From Adiantum capillus-veneris (taxonomy: Eukaryota; Streptophyta; Polypodiopsida; Polypodiales; Pteridaceae): a DNA stretch of 64,000 nucleotides. The position numbers were made by a program, and so were the translations under genes. The notes under the pieces were generated by a model. The model was given only the letters and a program-made list of their open reading frames with translations, searched no databases and was not told where the DNA came from. The stretch covers positions 5,659,001 through 5,723,000 of the forward strand of contig CM043967.1 in the NCBI GenBank assembly GCA_014529385.2, in the 5' to 3' direction. This document shows positions 20,532-32,125 of the stretch, in pieces; within the stretch, counting starts at the first letter, position 1; the number at the start of each line of letters is the position of its first letter.

Positions 20532-21275
20532 ATGGCTGACAATAACACACATGAGTTTAAGATGTTTGTTGTTCGATGGGGACAATTACCCAATGTGGGC
20601 TTACATGATGAAACATGTTCTTGTGTCAAAGGGCATTTGGAATCTTGTTCAGGGCATTGATGTATGTCCTAGTTTTTTTGGATATAGGCAATGTTGAGGA
20701 TGTTGCAAGTTTTGGTGGGAGAATTGCTGCTACTAGAGCTGTTTTGCCTATGGCTGAGGAGGCTCGTTGGGATGTAAGAGATGCATAGGCTCATGCATTG
20801 ATTGCATTATTTATGAAGTGCACTATTACTCCTCACATTTGTTCAACTAAATCTCCAAAACAGGCTTGGGATATTTTGGCTGGTCTTTATGCAAGTCATA
20901 GTGAGGCTAAAATTGCATTGTTGCGTAAAGAGATAAACTTGAAGATTATGCACGAGGAAGATGAGATGGACACTTTCCTTTGGTATCAAGATATCAATGG
21001 GAAACTTATTTATACAAGTGATCATTTTTGGCAGTTCCCTTGTGTAGACTATTCTTGATGCTTTGCCAGATTCTTACTAGACTTTTGCTAGTACGTGGAG
21101 ACTTATGACCCAAGTAGATCTTGAAGTTGTCAAGTTTGATGCATTATAAAAATTGCTATTGCAAGAGTCACTTTCAAGAAAAAAAAGGCTAAACAGTGTG
21201 CAGTTGAAGGCCTTTTTTGCTTCTCAAAGAAAAATGGTAACAACAATGTAGCCACTTCTCATGGTTCTTCTGTGA
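20532..21275 (+). pseudogene. Copia gag relic (element H)
   Basis: Gag forms the particle. ATG at 20532 begins MADNNTHEFK; after a frameshift DGDNYPMWAYMMKHVLVSKG follows, the typical copia gag start. A second open segment (20798-21058) gives KSPKQAWDILAGLYASHSEA and ALLRKEINLKIM. Frameshifts and stops separate the pieces, so it is non-functional. Confidence 0.7.
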
Positions 21276-21352
21276 ATGGAAAGGCCCATGTTCCCTAATG
21301 CTTCTGCTGGAAGAAAATCATCTAGAAATTTTGGTGAAAGAGAAAAAAGAAG

Positions 21353-22531
21353 ATGCGTTTCCATTATTGGAAAGCTAATGATCACTTGATCAAGCAGTGT
21401 CCAAAATTGAAGGCAAAAGTGTCTAAGAAGAAAGAGGCTAGTTCCACTACAAGTGCAACTATTGTAGAGTCTTCTGTGAAAGGAAATTGTGATGCTGACA
21501 TAGATGCAAAATGGGATTTTAGTGCAGAGTGCACTTATGATCCTTCTATCCATGATGCATGTATGTCAATTTTTGCTACAGATGCTCATGTATGGTACAG
21601 TGGTTCTACAAAGCACATTACCTCTCATCATGACTTGTTACCTCTTTCAAGGATGTCCCCGCACAAGAATACAGTCACTTGTGAAAACAATACCTCTTAT
21701 CCGGTCAAGGGAGTTGGAAAGATTGTGATGACTATTGCAAATGGTAGTTCTTTTACACTTGTCAATGCACTTTATGTCCTTGGGATCAAGAAGAGCCTTT
21801 TGTCTGTATCTCCACTTGCTAGACTTGGAATTGTCATCAAATTTGTGGATGACAGATGTACAGTTCATGATCTTAGTTTTGGTGATGAAATTGTTGCATC
21901 TGGCATTTTATGTTGTGGGATATATAAGCTCACTTTGTATGAAAAGTGTGGAAAAAATTTTGAAAATGCAATTTTGGATTCAAAGGCTATTCCAGATGCA
22001 AAACTTTGGCATGCACATTTTGGGCATCTAAATTTTGCCAATTTGCTACGTTTGCAAAAATTCGATATGGTTTCTTCTTTTTTGCCTCTTGAAATACATG
22101 TGAATCATTTTTGTGAAGGCTGTATTTTGGGTAAGATGCAACATTTGAAGTTTCCAAAGGATGGTTTAGTTAGGGCTACATGCAAGTTGCCGCTTGTGCA
22201 TAATGATGTTTGTGGGCCCATGCAAACTCTTTCCTTGGGCAATTACCTTTACTCCATGACTTTCATTGATGATTACTCCAAGCATGCATGGGTATATCTT
22301 CTTAAAGCTAAGTTCAAAGTGTTTATGTGCTTCAAGCAATTTTTGGCTATGGCTGAAAATGTGTCTAAATATACTAAGGGAAACCTCCATTTCGATCGAG
22401 GGGGGGAGTATATGTCTCATGAATTTAATGTATTTTTGGCTAGTCATGGGATAAAACACCAATGTATGCAACAAACAGTCACACTCCTCCCTCCAACACT
22501 GTTAGTGTTGCACCTGTTGATGCATGATTAA
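21353..22531 (+). pseudogene. Copia pol relic: zinc knuckle, protease, integrase N-part (element H)
   Basis: A 392-codon open frame. The knuckle HYWKANDHLIKQCPK has lost its first Cys pair. The protease region reads WYSGSTKHITSHHDLLPL where functional copia elements have an Asp-Ser/Thr-Gly triplet; the Asp is lost. Next come the GAG-pre-integrase region (LWHAHFGHLNFANLLRLQKF, with HFCEGCILGK as zinc ligands) and the integrase core: HNDVCGPM with the first Asp, FIDDYSKHAWVYLLKAK, and DRGGEYMSHEF. After SHGIKHQ the sequence leaves the family, so the last 30 or so codons are not element protein. Incomplete and inactive. Confidence 0.85.
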
Positions 22532-22686
22532 TAGCTCCTCCCTACTCTATTATTACTACACTTGTGTCGCCCCCTTGCACCTGCTAGTTCTTCTACTCGC
22601 ATCCTCTAAGGTTGCATGTCTCTGCTTGAAATATACTTCCGTGCTCATCTTGCTAGCTAGTCATGATGCATGAATGGGCATGGATC

Positions 22687-22688
<2 letters not shown>

Positions 22689-22755
<67 letters not shown>
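22689..22755. repeat. (GA)n microsatellite
   Basis: About 33 GA units. Arg-Glu repeat frames across it are artefacts. Confidence 0.95.
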
Positions 22756-22760
<5 letters not shown>

Positions 22761-22879
22761 CATTGTGAAGACATTTGGTGAGATCTTCTTGCACACGTAT
22801 GGGGAGGTCGGTAGATTGTGCCTTGGGGTTGTAGAATTTTCTCAGTGCAAGGCAGTGAGGGGTTTGAGCCTTGGTCTAC

Positions 22880-23285
22880 CTTGACCTTTTTTTATATTTA
22901 AACTTTGAGGCATTTTATGAGTGCAAGTTGGAGATGAGGCTCGAACTACATTTCTAGCTGAGATGGAGCCTCACCCTACCTTGAGCATTCTAATTATGAC
23001 TTAAGACATTTTCTCAATTCAAGTTTACGAGGCTCAAACTTAAGTTCAAGGAGCCTAACCCTATCTTGACCATTATTTTTCTCAATTCAAGTTAGTGAGG
23101 CTCAAACTTAAGCTTGAGCTTAACCCTCGAGCCTAACCCTACCCTTATGTTCAAGTTAATGAGGCTCGAAGTTAATTTCGAGCCTAACCCTATCCTTACA
23201 CTTTTTTTTAAATAGTTTGAGGCATTTTCTCAATTCACATTGGATATCAAACTTGAACCTCAACCTGCCTTGACGGTTTTACTTA
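22880..23285. repeat. Degenerate tandem array with GAGCCTAACCCTA motif
   Basis: Repeated blocks contain TTTCTCAATTCAAGTT, GAGGCTCAAACTTAAG and GAGCCTAACCCTA at irregular 60-110-bp spacing. Units are diverged and partly truncated. No coding content. Confidence 0.65.
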
Positions 23286-24510
23286 TGGTAACTTTGACAT
23301 ATATCCTAGAATATACTTTCAAAATAATCTACTGAAAAATAATAAAAATAGTGCTACATTGTAGGGCTCAAAACTCTAATATTTTCTATTTAGGAATAAA
23401 AAATGACACTTCAATATTTGTAAGAAGGGACTTTCTGAAATCATGAATATTAAACTACCTTGTATATATTTCATGGATATTTTTTTTTGGATGGATATGC
23501 GTAGATATACATTGTGTTTAGAGGGGAAAAAATTTGCACTCCATAAAGTGAATTGCTGCATGATCAATAGATTAAACTAGCAAAAACCACTCATTTTATA
23601 AGTCTCTTTGTGGAAAATGGGACTTGAATAATTCTCAAAATTATTCAATTAGTGTTACTACTAAATTTAGACAATTTGTGGCAAGTTAGAATTTCACCCT
23701 AAGGCTTCCCAAACTTCATAGTTGGGGTCTAAAGAGTTATTCTAATGACTTGAGCTTAGCAAGATCACTTTTTATTTTTACTCTTATAATTGCTATCGGT
23801 CATCTCCTTTGTCTTGCACCTTTAATCAAGGCTTCTAAAGGGTATATTAATCCTTCCTTGACTTGTATATATAATTGAGAAAACCGAATACCAATTATCC
23901 TTGCTCTATTTATGGACTTCCCCCTTTTGGTCCCAAGCCTTGACCGGGTTGATCCATCAACACTTAATCAATTTCACTTGTTCTCTTTTTATTTTCCCTG
24001 GACTTTAGCAGCCAAATTAAGATGAAAAATACTTTTAGAATGTTAGAAATTAATATTCATGACCTGCACTCATTGCAGCATTGAATTCCCATTGCATTTC
24101 AATATATTCAAAGCTTATGCTCCAAACTCCCCATCTCGCAACGGATATGTACACCCTAAATATGGTTGTGCTAAATCTTTCCAAAATCTTGCACTATATG
24201 TTTTTTTTGCATAGTTTTTTGTATCCTTACCCATTTGCACTCAACACACATCATGCACCAATCTACATATTATTTCACTTCAAACTTATGTAAAGGGAGT
24301 AGACATTGCCATTGATTATGGTAAGACCTTCCCTATGAAGTGCATATGTATGATAAGACCGCTTGCAATGTATGACATTCCCTCAAAGGCATCACTACCC
24401 AAAGGCAAGGACTAAAATAAGATCAATAACTATGAGGAATTCAAGCAAATAGGAGAGCTCATTTACAACATGAAGGAGATTGAAGACTTTGAATATTTTC
24501 AAGATGAAGG
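23286..24510. other. Unassigned AT-rich sequence left of the CACTA element
   Basis: No supported gene. The last 150 bp can be read as a short acidic frame (EEFKQIGELIYNMKEIEDFE), without any recognised family. Confidence 0.45.
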
Positions 24511-24760
24511 CACTACAAGAGGTTGTGTGCTCTTGTGACGCTATTAGCGACAGAAATACATTGGGTTTTTATACCTCCCGGTGTCGCTAAGACCATCGCT
24601 AATAGCGTCGATACGGGAACGTCTCTATAAGCGTCGCTATAACTGTCGCTCATAGCGACAATCATAGAGACGTTTACAGGCCATCTATACCGATGTTTAT
24701 AGCGACGCCGCAGAGCCTTATATAGTGACAGTCATAGTGACACCCGAGAGGAAAAATTTT
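24511..24760. repeat. CACTA left terminus and subterminal repeats
   Basis: CACTACAAGA terminus followed by many direct and inverted copies of TAGCGAC-type motifs (for example GCGTCGCTATAACTGTCGCT and CATAGCGACAATCATAG). In characterised CACTA elements such clusters bind the TNPA-type protein; binding here is inferred. Confidence 0.85.
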
Positions 24761-25146
24761 GGTGGCAGGGCATTGAATCAACCATATTGAATGTTTCATT
24801 AATTGATTAACCTTTGAAAAAAAGTGCAAGGGTAGATATAGACCCAAAATAGTCACCCACAAGACAATATAACCATTAACTCCATCATCCATAGTACGTA
24901 TTGTTTGCAAATAAAGATACAAAACTGACAAGCATAAATTGATGAAAGTAAATCAATGACAATTGTACACATCATAGGCAAAATCACTTGATTGTTAAAC
25001 TTTGCAAATGTAATAGTTACAACACCATTGTCATTATTGAAAAAATATACATGGTTTTCAAAAAGACGTATAAAAGTCGTCTCATGATACATAAACTATG
25101 ACAAAAAGAAACTAATGCTATATAGCTACGGCTAGACTGAGGTCGT
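24761..25146. other. CACTA non-coding segment downstream of the transposase gene
   Basis: AT-rich; presumed 3' untranslated part of the minus-strand gene. No further exon is supported. Confidence 0.5.
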
Positions 25147-26219
25147 CTAATCAGACGTCTCATCGCGTCCAAGCGGCGTCTCTGTCGGATTCTGCAAAAA
25201 AAAACAATAAGACAGCTTTCTGTAAGTATAAACATATAGCGACGTTTATAAAAAAATACAAAAAATAGAAAAGAGTAAACCCTAATACTAACCATGCCGC
25301 CGCAAGAACTCAGAATGTCCATCAGGGTGTTTAAGCCCTTCCAGCCTGCGTACTTGTGCTTGTACGGTGTGGGATCACGTCCTGTCATTGACCACTGTCA
25401 AAACATACAAAGAATCCATTATGTTAGAATTTAAAAACCCATAAACCCTAAACTATCAAACATAAAGAGAAATACAAAAACACTTACAAATTCGGCCTCC
25501 TTTTGTTGCTTCCACTTGTCGGGATTCTCGCGTGCTGCTTTCTTCGCATTCTTCCAATCTTCTTTGTCTAGCCAATTTGGTCTGTTCCACCCATGCTTGA
25601 TTGCTTTTTGCACTTTGGAACGCTTGTGCTTGCAGTATTCGTGCATTCGAATCTTCATCAGGTCTTCATTGAAGCGCTCATCCCGTGTTGGAATGGGAAA
25701 CTCATCATGAAGCATGCTGATGACTCTATCTTTTAAATCACTCGATACTTCACTCCAGGTGTTTAGTATGTAGTGTCTAAACACCTGACAGTAAAGACCG
25801 CGCATGCACAAAATCACCTTCTTGCCGTCATCATCCAAGATGATGCCGCCACTGAAGTCAACGGAGTAAGACAAGCCCTCTCGCCGGTGACGCATGAACC
25901 TAGGTGTCCCGACAGGGGTTTCTAGCGGCGTGTGGACGGGGGTACGGATTTCAGGTGTCTCCACTAGATTCTGGGCCCCGAAGCGAGGAGTGTCCACTGG
26001 AGTGACTCCTGGAGGAGTAGCTAGTGGTATGTAGCTGCTAGGAACGGCCATCAGCCGCGCAAAACCTGGTGTCGATGGCGATGCCGTGGCTGGTGTCGAG
26101 GCGGGCAAAGAAGGGGAGGGTAAAGAGCCTCGTCGAACACGAGGTGGTGTCGAAGCATCGGCAACGGCATCCCCACAACGACCGCCACCGCCACCACTAG
26201 AGTGCCCGTGCCTAGACAA
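25147..26219 (-). CDS. Ptta/En/Spm-type (TNPA-like) transposase protein, three exons
   Basis: Probable DNA-binding second protein of the CACTA element. Exons on the minus strand are 26219-25488, 25394-25293 and 25191-25147. Splice sites are canonical (AATTT|GTAAGT..ACAG|TGG; GGCATG|GTTAGT..GCAG|AAT), phases agree, and the stop is TAG at 25149-25147. The N-terminal half is Ser/Thr/Pro-rich with repeated TP motifs. The domain follows: HYILNTWSEVSSDLKDRV, then WNRPNWLDKEDW, KKAARENPDKWKQQ and TGRDPTPYKHKY, the Trp-rich pattern of the plant Ptta/En/Spm transposase family. No internal stop is seen. The start is uncertain: the frame opens 3 codons after a TGA with no ATG until 26051, so translation begins at 26051 (236 aa) or in an unseen upstream exon. 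Confidence 0.65.
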
Positions 26220-26361
26220 GTATGAAGATCATCTCGGCGCCAGAGCGATGACGCTCCACGTACCACTATCTCTGCTCAAGTGACAAAGAAGAAAGAAAAT
26301 GCTCATTATCCATACCTGCATTAAACATTTAAACTTAATATGAATGGAGTAGAAAACATGG

Positions 26362-26367
26362 ATAAGT

Positions 26368-26417
<50 letters not shown>

Positions 26418-26420
26418 AGG
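26362..26420. repeat. GATA/GA microsatellite with G-run
   Basis: TAGATAGATAGATAGA, then a GA run, then ten G. No function is apparent. Confidence 0.9.
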
Positions 26421-26486
26421 GATCCCTGCGTAGAGAGTTTTCGTTGAATTTTTGTGAATTTGTAAAAGCACTGTGCTTCGGGTGCT

Positions 26487-26780
26487 ATGGAGACTAAAGC
26501 TGCAATCGCGAAGGAAGTCCGTATCTACTCATAGATGTTGCTTGTCCCACCACTAAATCTAGTTGATCGGGTGAAAGAGACGCTAAGAAGAAGTAGTAGT
26601 GCTTCTTAGCGTCTCTTTCACCACTAAATCTAGTTGATCGGGTGAAAGAGACGCTAAATAAGCAGTAGTAGTGCTTCTTAGCGTCTCTTTCACCCGATTA
26701 ATTAGATCTAGCGGTGGGACGAGCTGCATCTATCAGTAGAGACAGATCACTCCCTTCACGATTACAGTTTCAGTCTCCAT
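26487..26780. repeat. Long imperfect inverted repeat (hairpin) inside the CACTA element
   Basis: The left arm from ATGGAGACTAAAGCTGCAAT matches the reverse complement of the right arm ending TTTCAGTCTCCAT, over roughly 110 bp at about 80% identity. The centre has two nested hairpins (about 26569-26623 and 26637-26699) with the stem GGTGAAAGAGACGCTAAG, produced by a tandem duplication that includes CCACTAAATCTAGTTGATCG. It lies between the two transposase genes. Confidence 0.8.
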
Positions 26781-27123
26781 CCCACTCGGAGCGCAGTGCT
26801 CATCGTCTCTTCTTGTGAGAACATACCTAAAGCATACGTACCTGGAGTGGATGCAAAGACCATTAAATACAATGACACAATGACGCATATAAACAGAAAT
26901 GGATAAAAAATTACATGAATACAATATATATTATAAAACGGAGCAAAATTTTTCAAGACCGAGAATCCTACAAGAATCCCAACCATCTCTTTCTTTTTTG
27001 ACGTAGAACTTGAAGGTGCTTGTAGCTTTGGAATGTTCAAAGGCTAGCAGCAATAGAACGCGTTCTTCTTCTATTTAACTTGAGTGATGGAAGAGGCAAG
27101 TCGATAACTCAGAATTTTCATTT

Positions 27124-27125
<2 letters not shown>
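26781..27125. other. CACTA intergenic sequence
   Basis: No supported exon. It precedes an AG microsatellite. Confidence 0.45.

Positions 27126-27202
<77 letters not shown>
27126..27202. repeat. (AG)n microsatellite
   Basis: About 38 uninterrupted AG units; the Arg-Glu frames over it are artefacts. Confidence 0.95.
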
Positions 27203-27203
<1 letters not shown>

Positions 27204-27378
27204 ATGCACACAATCAAATCTTGCACTCGAAAAACCACGTGGTGGAGCTACATGTGGCCACGGATTGCCCAGGATGTGAGGGCAAAATCAAAAGAGCGTT
27301 ATACAACATGGAAGGTACCTAGAGAGCCAAAGTTTTTATAAAACGGAGCAAAATTGTTCAAATACAATATTTATGGCT

Positions 27379-30300
27379 TTAATAGGTCTCTCTCTCATCC
27401 TCGCATAGCTCAGCATAACTTCCTATATCTATATAGAGCTCTCCATTTAGACAGATGTCCTCTGTTTCATTTTGTAGATCCTCTGCATGCACCCCATAGA
27501 GAGTAGAAGCTTGATGCTCGTCTGGAACCACCTCAGCGGCTTCTGACTGAGCATCTTCTTTGATCTCCTCCATTGATGCCATTGTGATTGGCACATGGTA
27601 GCCTTCATATGTCCGTGCACTACGAGGGGCTACCTCTATGACGTACCACCAGTTTGATGCAGACTTTGTAGGATGAAATATCACCTGCCAGAGCCACATA
27701 ACTTACATGAGAGCTTCCAAGCATATAACTTCTAAAATGGGATGTTAACTATTTACGTACTTACTTGTTCACAATGCTCGGGTAGTATGAAAGTGTCTCT
27801 TAGGTTAGTCCATTTCTTAGTTGAATCCACCTCAAGAAAACCGGACTCTCCACCTCAATCCACCTCCATCTATTCTCAATCCACCTCAAGAAAACCAGAC
27901 TCTCCTCTACGCGTAGTAGCGTTGCGACCCTCCATGATTATCTTGAACCATTGCACGTCGAACAAGTCAACAAAAAATCCTCTATACTCGATCCTCAAAA
28001 TCTCTTTTAGCATGCCAAAGTAAGTGAGTTCCGCCACCACAAGATCTACATCAGAGGACCGTCGTCGATTAGACTGTTCAAATTTGCCATGATTCCACAA
28101 TCTTGAATAAAACGCTTTTTGTCGATCCGTTCCACCCTAAAATGTCGATCTTTACACCATGCTGCTGTGTATGACTTATACTACAACGAATAAAGATTAT
28201 GAGTGGCCATTCAAACATCTAGAAATTCACTAGTCGTACATTGCAAACTTAGTCGTACAACCCCGAGAGCTCTCCCACTCTTCCTCAGTCACTTCTTTAC
28301 CGCACTGTTGTGCGCTTTTCAATCGGTTGTGCAACCATCTTAAGATCATGAATGTTGGTAGGCTCTCCAGACCCGTTGGATAGTGCATCGGTGGTCGTAT
28401 TCCTCGTCTCCACTCGATTCATGCCCTTTGTCACTCTTGCTTTGCATCCTCATATTGTGAAATCCACTTTTGCATCACTGGATTGTGAAGCATGCAAAAT
28501 TGGTTGATTTTAGCCTCTAGATCTTCCATCATCTTCTTCTCAACACCGAGATTGTACATGACAATCCCAAATATGTGCTCATCATCTATGGTTCTCCATA
28601 GCATGTCCCGGGCTTTATCAAATCCCTCTAGCCACTCTCTAATGTACACTAGGGACTCCGATACCAGCCAACCTTCTGCCATGCTACCCTATGGACGTGC
28701 CTTTTGACGCACATATCCCTTGAGAATTTTCATTAAACGTTCTAAAAGGAACATCCATTTGGAATGTACTGTGCCAGCTATTTCCACCTCATCAACTATG
28801 TGAACAAGAAGATGCACCTGAATGGTTAGCATGGTAGTAGGAAAATGTTTCTTAAACATGCACACAACCTCCACAATGTTTAGTTTGGCGAATGGTATGG
28901 ATTCTACGTTGATCTCTGTGAGATCCATTGCACCAACTTTGCAAGTTTGTAGATTGTGTTACGGACGTCAAGAGACAAATATCCCTCAATGGCCACCGGT
29001 AAAATAAACTGCAAAACACGTGCAACAATGATATTAAAATCCACACACAAATTTGTTACACAATTCCCACTATGATATATTCCACTATGAACATACCTGA
29101 CACATTTTATGCCAGTCTCGTGTGACTTCAAACCGGTAAGCTTTCCTTCTTTAGTAAAACACGTTCGGAGCGAGTGCATTACGCCAGTGGGGGTCCGCAA
29201 AGATCGAATGGTCTCTTTTACTTTGCGTTCTTGGGCTCCTGTGAAAATCGATGGTGCTTTAGGGAGTTTTATCGATCCATCGGACGCTGTTTGCGGCCAA
29301 TATTGCTCCATACGATCCACATTTCTAAGGTCAACCCTGGCTCCCAAAGTATCTTTCTTGCCGGTCAGATGGTCCCATAGTAGATTACCCACATTTTTGA
29401 ATATGTGCATCTCCTCTACGCAAGTGATTGATCATGAGTCGGGTCCAATATGGTAACTCGTACCATAGAGATAGTCTCTTCATCCCTGGGGGAAATCCTT
29501 CATCACACATATCCTTCTGCTCTAACCATGCTTGTGCATACATCCTTGGTGGATCTCTTCCCAAAAAGCCGTCGCGTAACACATGATTCTCTGGAAGATA
29601 CGCTTGATGACCTTCGTAGATTGCTTCTTCAATGAGGGCGCCCTACGTGCATTCAGTCTAGGTTCACATGTGACACATGCTTTGTATCCGCTTGTTTGAA
29701 GCCCTGCATGTATACACATGATAATAGATAAGCTTGAGAAAAACCAAGATTTACAGTGTTTGAGTGAGGAGTGTAAATCACCTGAGCATTCTGTTAGTCC
29801 AGGATAGTCATGCATGGTCCACATTAAAATGCCTCTGATCAAAGCTCCGTCGACCTGTGTGTTGGCTCATATCCACCACTTCTATGCCAATCCACAATTT
29901 TTGTAGCTCTTCCAGTAGTGGACGAAGATACACATCCATATTCTTCACTTTATATCGCCCCGGCACAATCAAGCTTAGCCATAGGTGCCCGTTCTTCGTA
30001 GTCAACCACGGGGGATGACAACGGGCCATACACTGTAAGATGTTAATCTTTGACCAAATGGATTTACACCATCCATAGCCAGGCCTAAGTGCAAATTTTG
30101 AGCTTCCCTGGCAAAATCCGACCATGTTTCATCTATATGTTTCCAGGCTGTGCAATCTGTAGGAATCCGTAGCACACCATCCGAAGATTTATTCTCCTCA
30201 TGCCATGATGCTAGGGCAGCCATGGACTTACATTCGAAGAAATTCTTGATGCGAGGAAGCAGAGGAGAATGTCGCAAAACCTTTTGCGGGATTTTTGTTC

Positions 30301-31144
30301 CGTGGAGATCTACTCGATATCTCTCGAAATCACATTTCGGACACTTCTCCATGTCTATGTATTCCCCTCTGAAAAAAATGCAGTCGTTAGGACAAGCGTG
30401 GATCGAATTGTAATCCATCCCCAAGTTTTGAAAATCTTTCTTGCTTCCTCTCGAGAATTTGGCATCACATTATCAGCTGGCAGTATGTGCTCTTTGAGCA
30501 ATCTACACAACGAAAAAAATATCGTACAATTGTGTAAAAATCGATCAGATCATTATACATCTAGAGTTTTTATTAAAGTAAACTAATTGTAATAGATCAC
30601 CTGAAAAGCGTTGTGACGCTAGTGTCACTCCATCCAAACTTTGGCTGCATGTTGAGAAGAACCAGGAGTGCCTTCAATCTAGACACACGTGCTCCATTAT
30701 ACAATGGCGTATCGGCTTCACTTTTCATATCATCATAGATAAGCCTTTCTGAATCCATGATCGTCTCGATCATTTCATTGATCTCGAGCTCAAACATTGC
30801 CTCGTTGGGAATGTGGTCTGCATGATCATCCCCTGAGCTGTCAGAGGCTACATCTTGTGGCCTCACATATGCTGCTTGACCAAAGCGCCTGCGAACACGT
30901 CTATTGGGTTGCAAGATTGCTGCCTGTTGGCCAACGTCAGAGTCCGATGAGTTATAATTGGCAACAACTCGATCTATAATAGATGGATCGAACTCGCCAA
31001 ATTCGCAAACGCGATGCAAAGAAACACGTCTTGTCCGTCGCATAGCATGCTTGCATTGATTACAAGGACATAAGATCCTCGTTGAGAGATAGGTGTTTCG
31101 GTTGGACGGCCCCACACATCCTTGTCACTACTCATAGTGAGGGT
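27379..31144 (-). pseudogene. TNP2-type CACTA transposase, decayed
   Basis: TNP2/TNPD is the DDE-type transposase of CACTA elements. Reading the minus strand from about 31144: a transposase-associated N-terminus (RILCPCNQCKHAMRR), an acidic region, then exon 1 ends at 30601|GTGATC. Exon 2 starts at 30502 with LLKEHILPADNVMPNS, then CPNDCIFFRGEY, KCPKCDFERYR, HSPLLPRIKNFF and LAMDGVNPFGQ, the core TNP2 signature. After an intron (29781-29704) come YKACVTCEPRL, LWYELPYWTRLMINH and MHIFKNVGNLL. Later pieces are FILPVAIEGYLSL and MAEGWLVSESLVYI. The C-terminal DUF4216-like domain appears at about 28080-27870 (YFGMLKEILRIEYRG), then a Trp-rich strand and an acidic tail ending at 27379. At least five frameshifts or stops (near 30427, 30025, 29618, 29410, 28915 and 28687) make it inactive. 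Confidence 0.85.
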
Positions 31145-31199
31145 CAAAATCTTATAACCTGGACAACAAATTTAATCTTCTATTGGCATTCTTCGTCTT

Positions 31200-31202
<3 letters not shown>

Positions 31203-31278
<76 letters not shown>
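31203..31278. repeat. (TC)n microsatellite
   Basis: About 38 TC units just upstream of the TNP2 N-terminus on the minus strand. Confidence 0.95.
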
Positions 31279-31282
<4 letters not shown>

Positions 31283-31299
31283 TTCACACTGTAAACTAC

Positions 31300-31870
31300 C
31301 TCACATTCTCTAGTCATGTCCAATCCCCGCACACCTCGGTCTAGAGGTGCACGGAGATCAAAACCATCGGGCTATAATCTCGTCTTTATTGGTCAATACC
31401 TATATTTGTGGGTACAAGAAATCTACACACCCACGTCTACATGATAGTGCATGTAGTGGACAAAACCCCTTTGCCTCTTCTCCAGCTGTAGCATTTCACA
31501 GCATCTTAACATCTTTTAAAAGTAGATCTTTGTCTGTAGCATGCAGGTACGCCATTCTTGCAATGTAGCTGATGCCTGCTCAAAGCACTTAATTCTTACT
31601 CAAGATTTGACGGGCTATGGTGTGTGTGTGTGTTTGTGAGACCCTTGAAATCGTCATATTGCATCACTAATTTCTGTGTAGGCCCAATTTTCTCTTCCAT
31701 TGGCTGATCATGAGCAGTCGAACATGCAAGTGGAATTGCTGGTCCTCATGGATTGTCGAGGCTGTGAGTGCAGGAAATTTTCTCACGTAGGAAAACAGAG
31801 TCTTTTTCAATGTTTTTCATATGAGCAAGTGTTTTTCATACGATGCTTACCATCATGAGCGCACCTTCAT
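31300..31870. other. CACTA 5' non-coding segment
   Basis: No gene is recognisable; a GT run lies at about 31621. Confidence 0.4.
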
Positions 31871-32115
31871 TGACATGCACTAAAATCTAACCTAAATCTA
31901 AAAAAGCTAGTCCATCGAACATAAATCTAGATCTAATTTAATCTTAAACTCAAAATAAACCTAAATCTAATCTAATATAACGTAAATCTAAATCTAACGT
32001 AAATAAACCTAAATCTAATCTAACGTAAATCTAACTAAAAATAAACCTAAATCTAATCTAATCTAACTTAAATAAACCTAAATCTAATCTAACGTAAGTC
32101 TACATCTAACCTAAT
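31871..32115. repeat. Degenerate short tandem repeat (CTAAATCTAATCTAACGTAAAT)n
   Basis: Repeated variants of AACCTAAATCTAATCTAACG at irregular 20-35-bp spacing. It is AT-rich and non-coding. Confidence 0.8.
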
Positions 32116-32125
32116 CTTTAACATC

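Larger units (their letters stand above)
19996..22510 (+). mobile_element. Element H: Ty1/copia relic
   Basis: A primer-binding site after an LTR ending TTTCCAACA, then gag, zinc knuckle, protease and integrase in copia order. A TATA-like TGTATATACATA at about 20068 supports an LTR in front. The element stops within integrase near 22480; no RT, RNase H or 3' LTR follows, so it is truncated. The LTR left border (about 19996) is a guess. Confidence 0.75.

Noticed and set aside
22689-22755. Long Arg-Glu or Ser-Leu repeat proteins across GA/TC tracts (also at 27126, 31203, 32570 and 59737)
   Set aside because: They are translations of dinucleotide microsatellites and have no real coding signal.
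28492-29456. Plus-strand frames over the TNP2 region
   Set aside because: They are shadows of the minus-strand transposase, which carries the family motifs.
31871-32115. Telomere-like CCTAAAT repeats
   Set aside because: Unit length and sequence are irregular, and the array lies inside the CACTA element.
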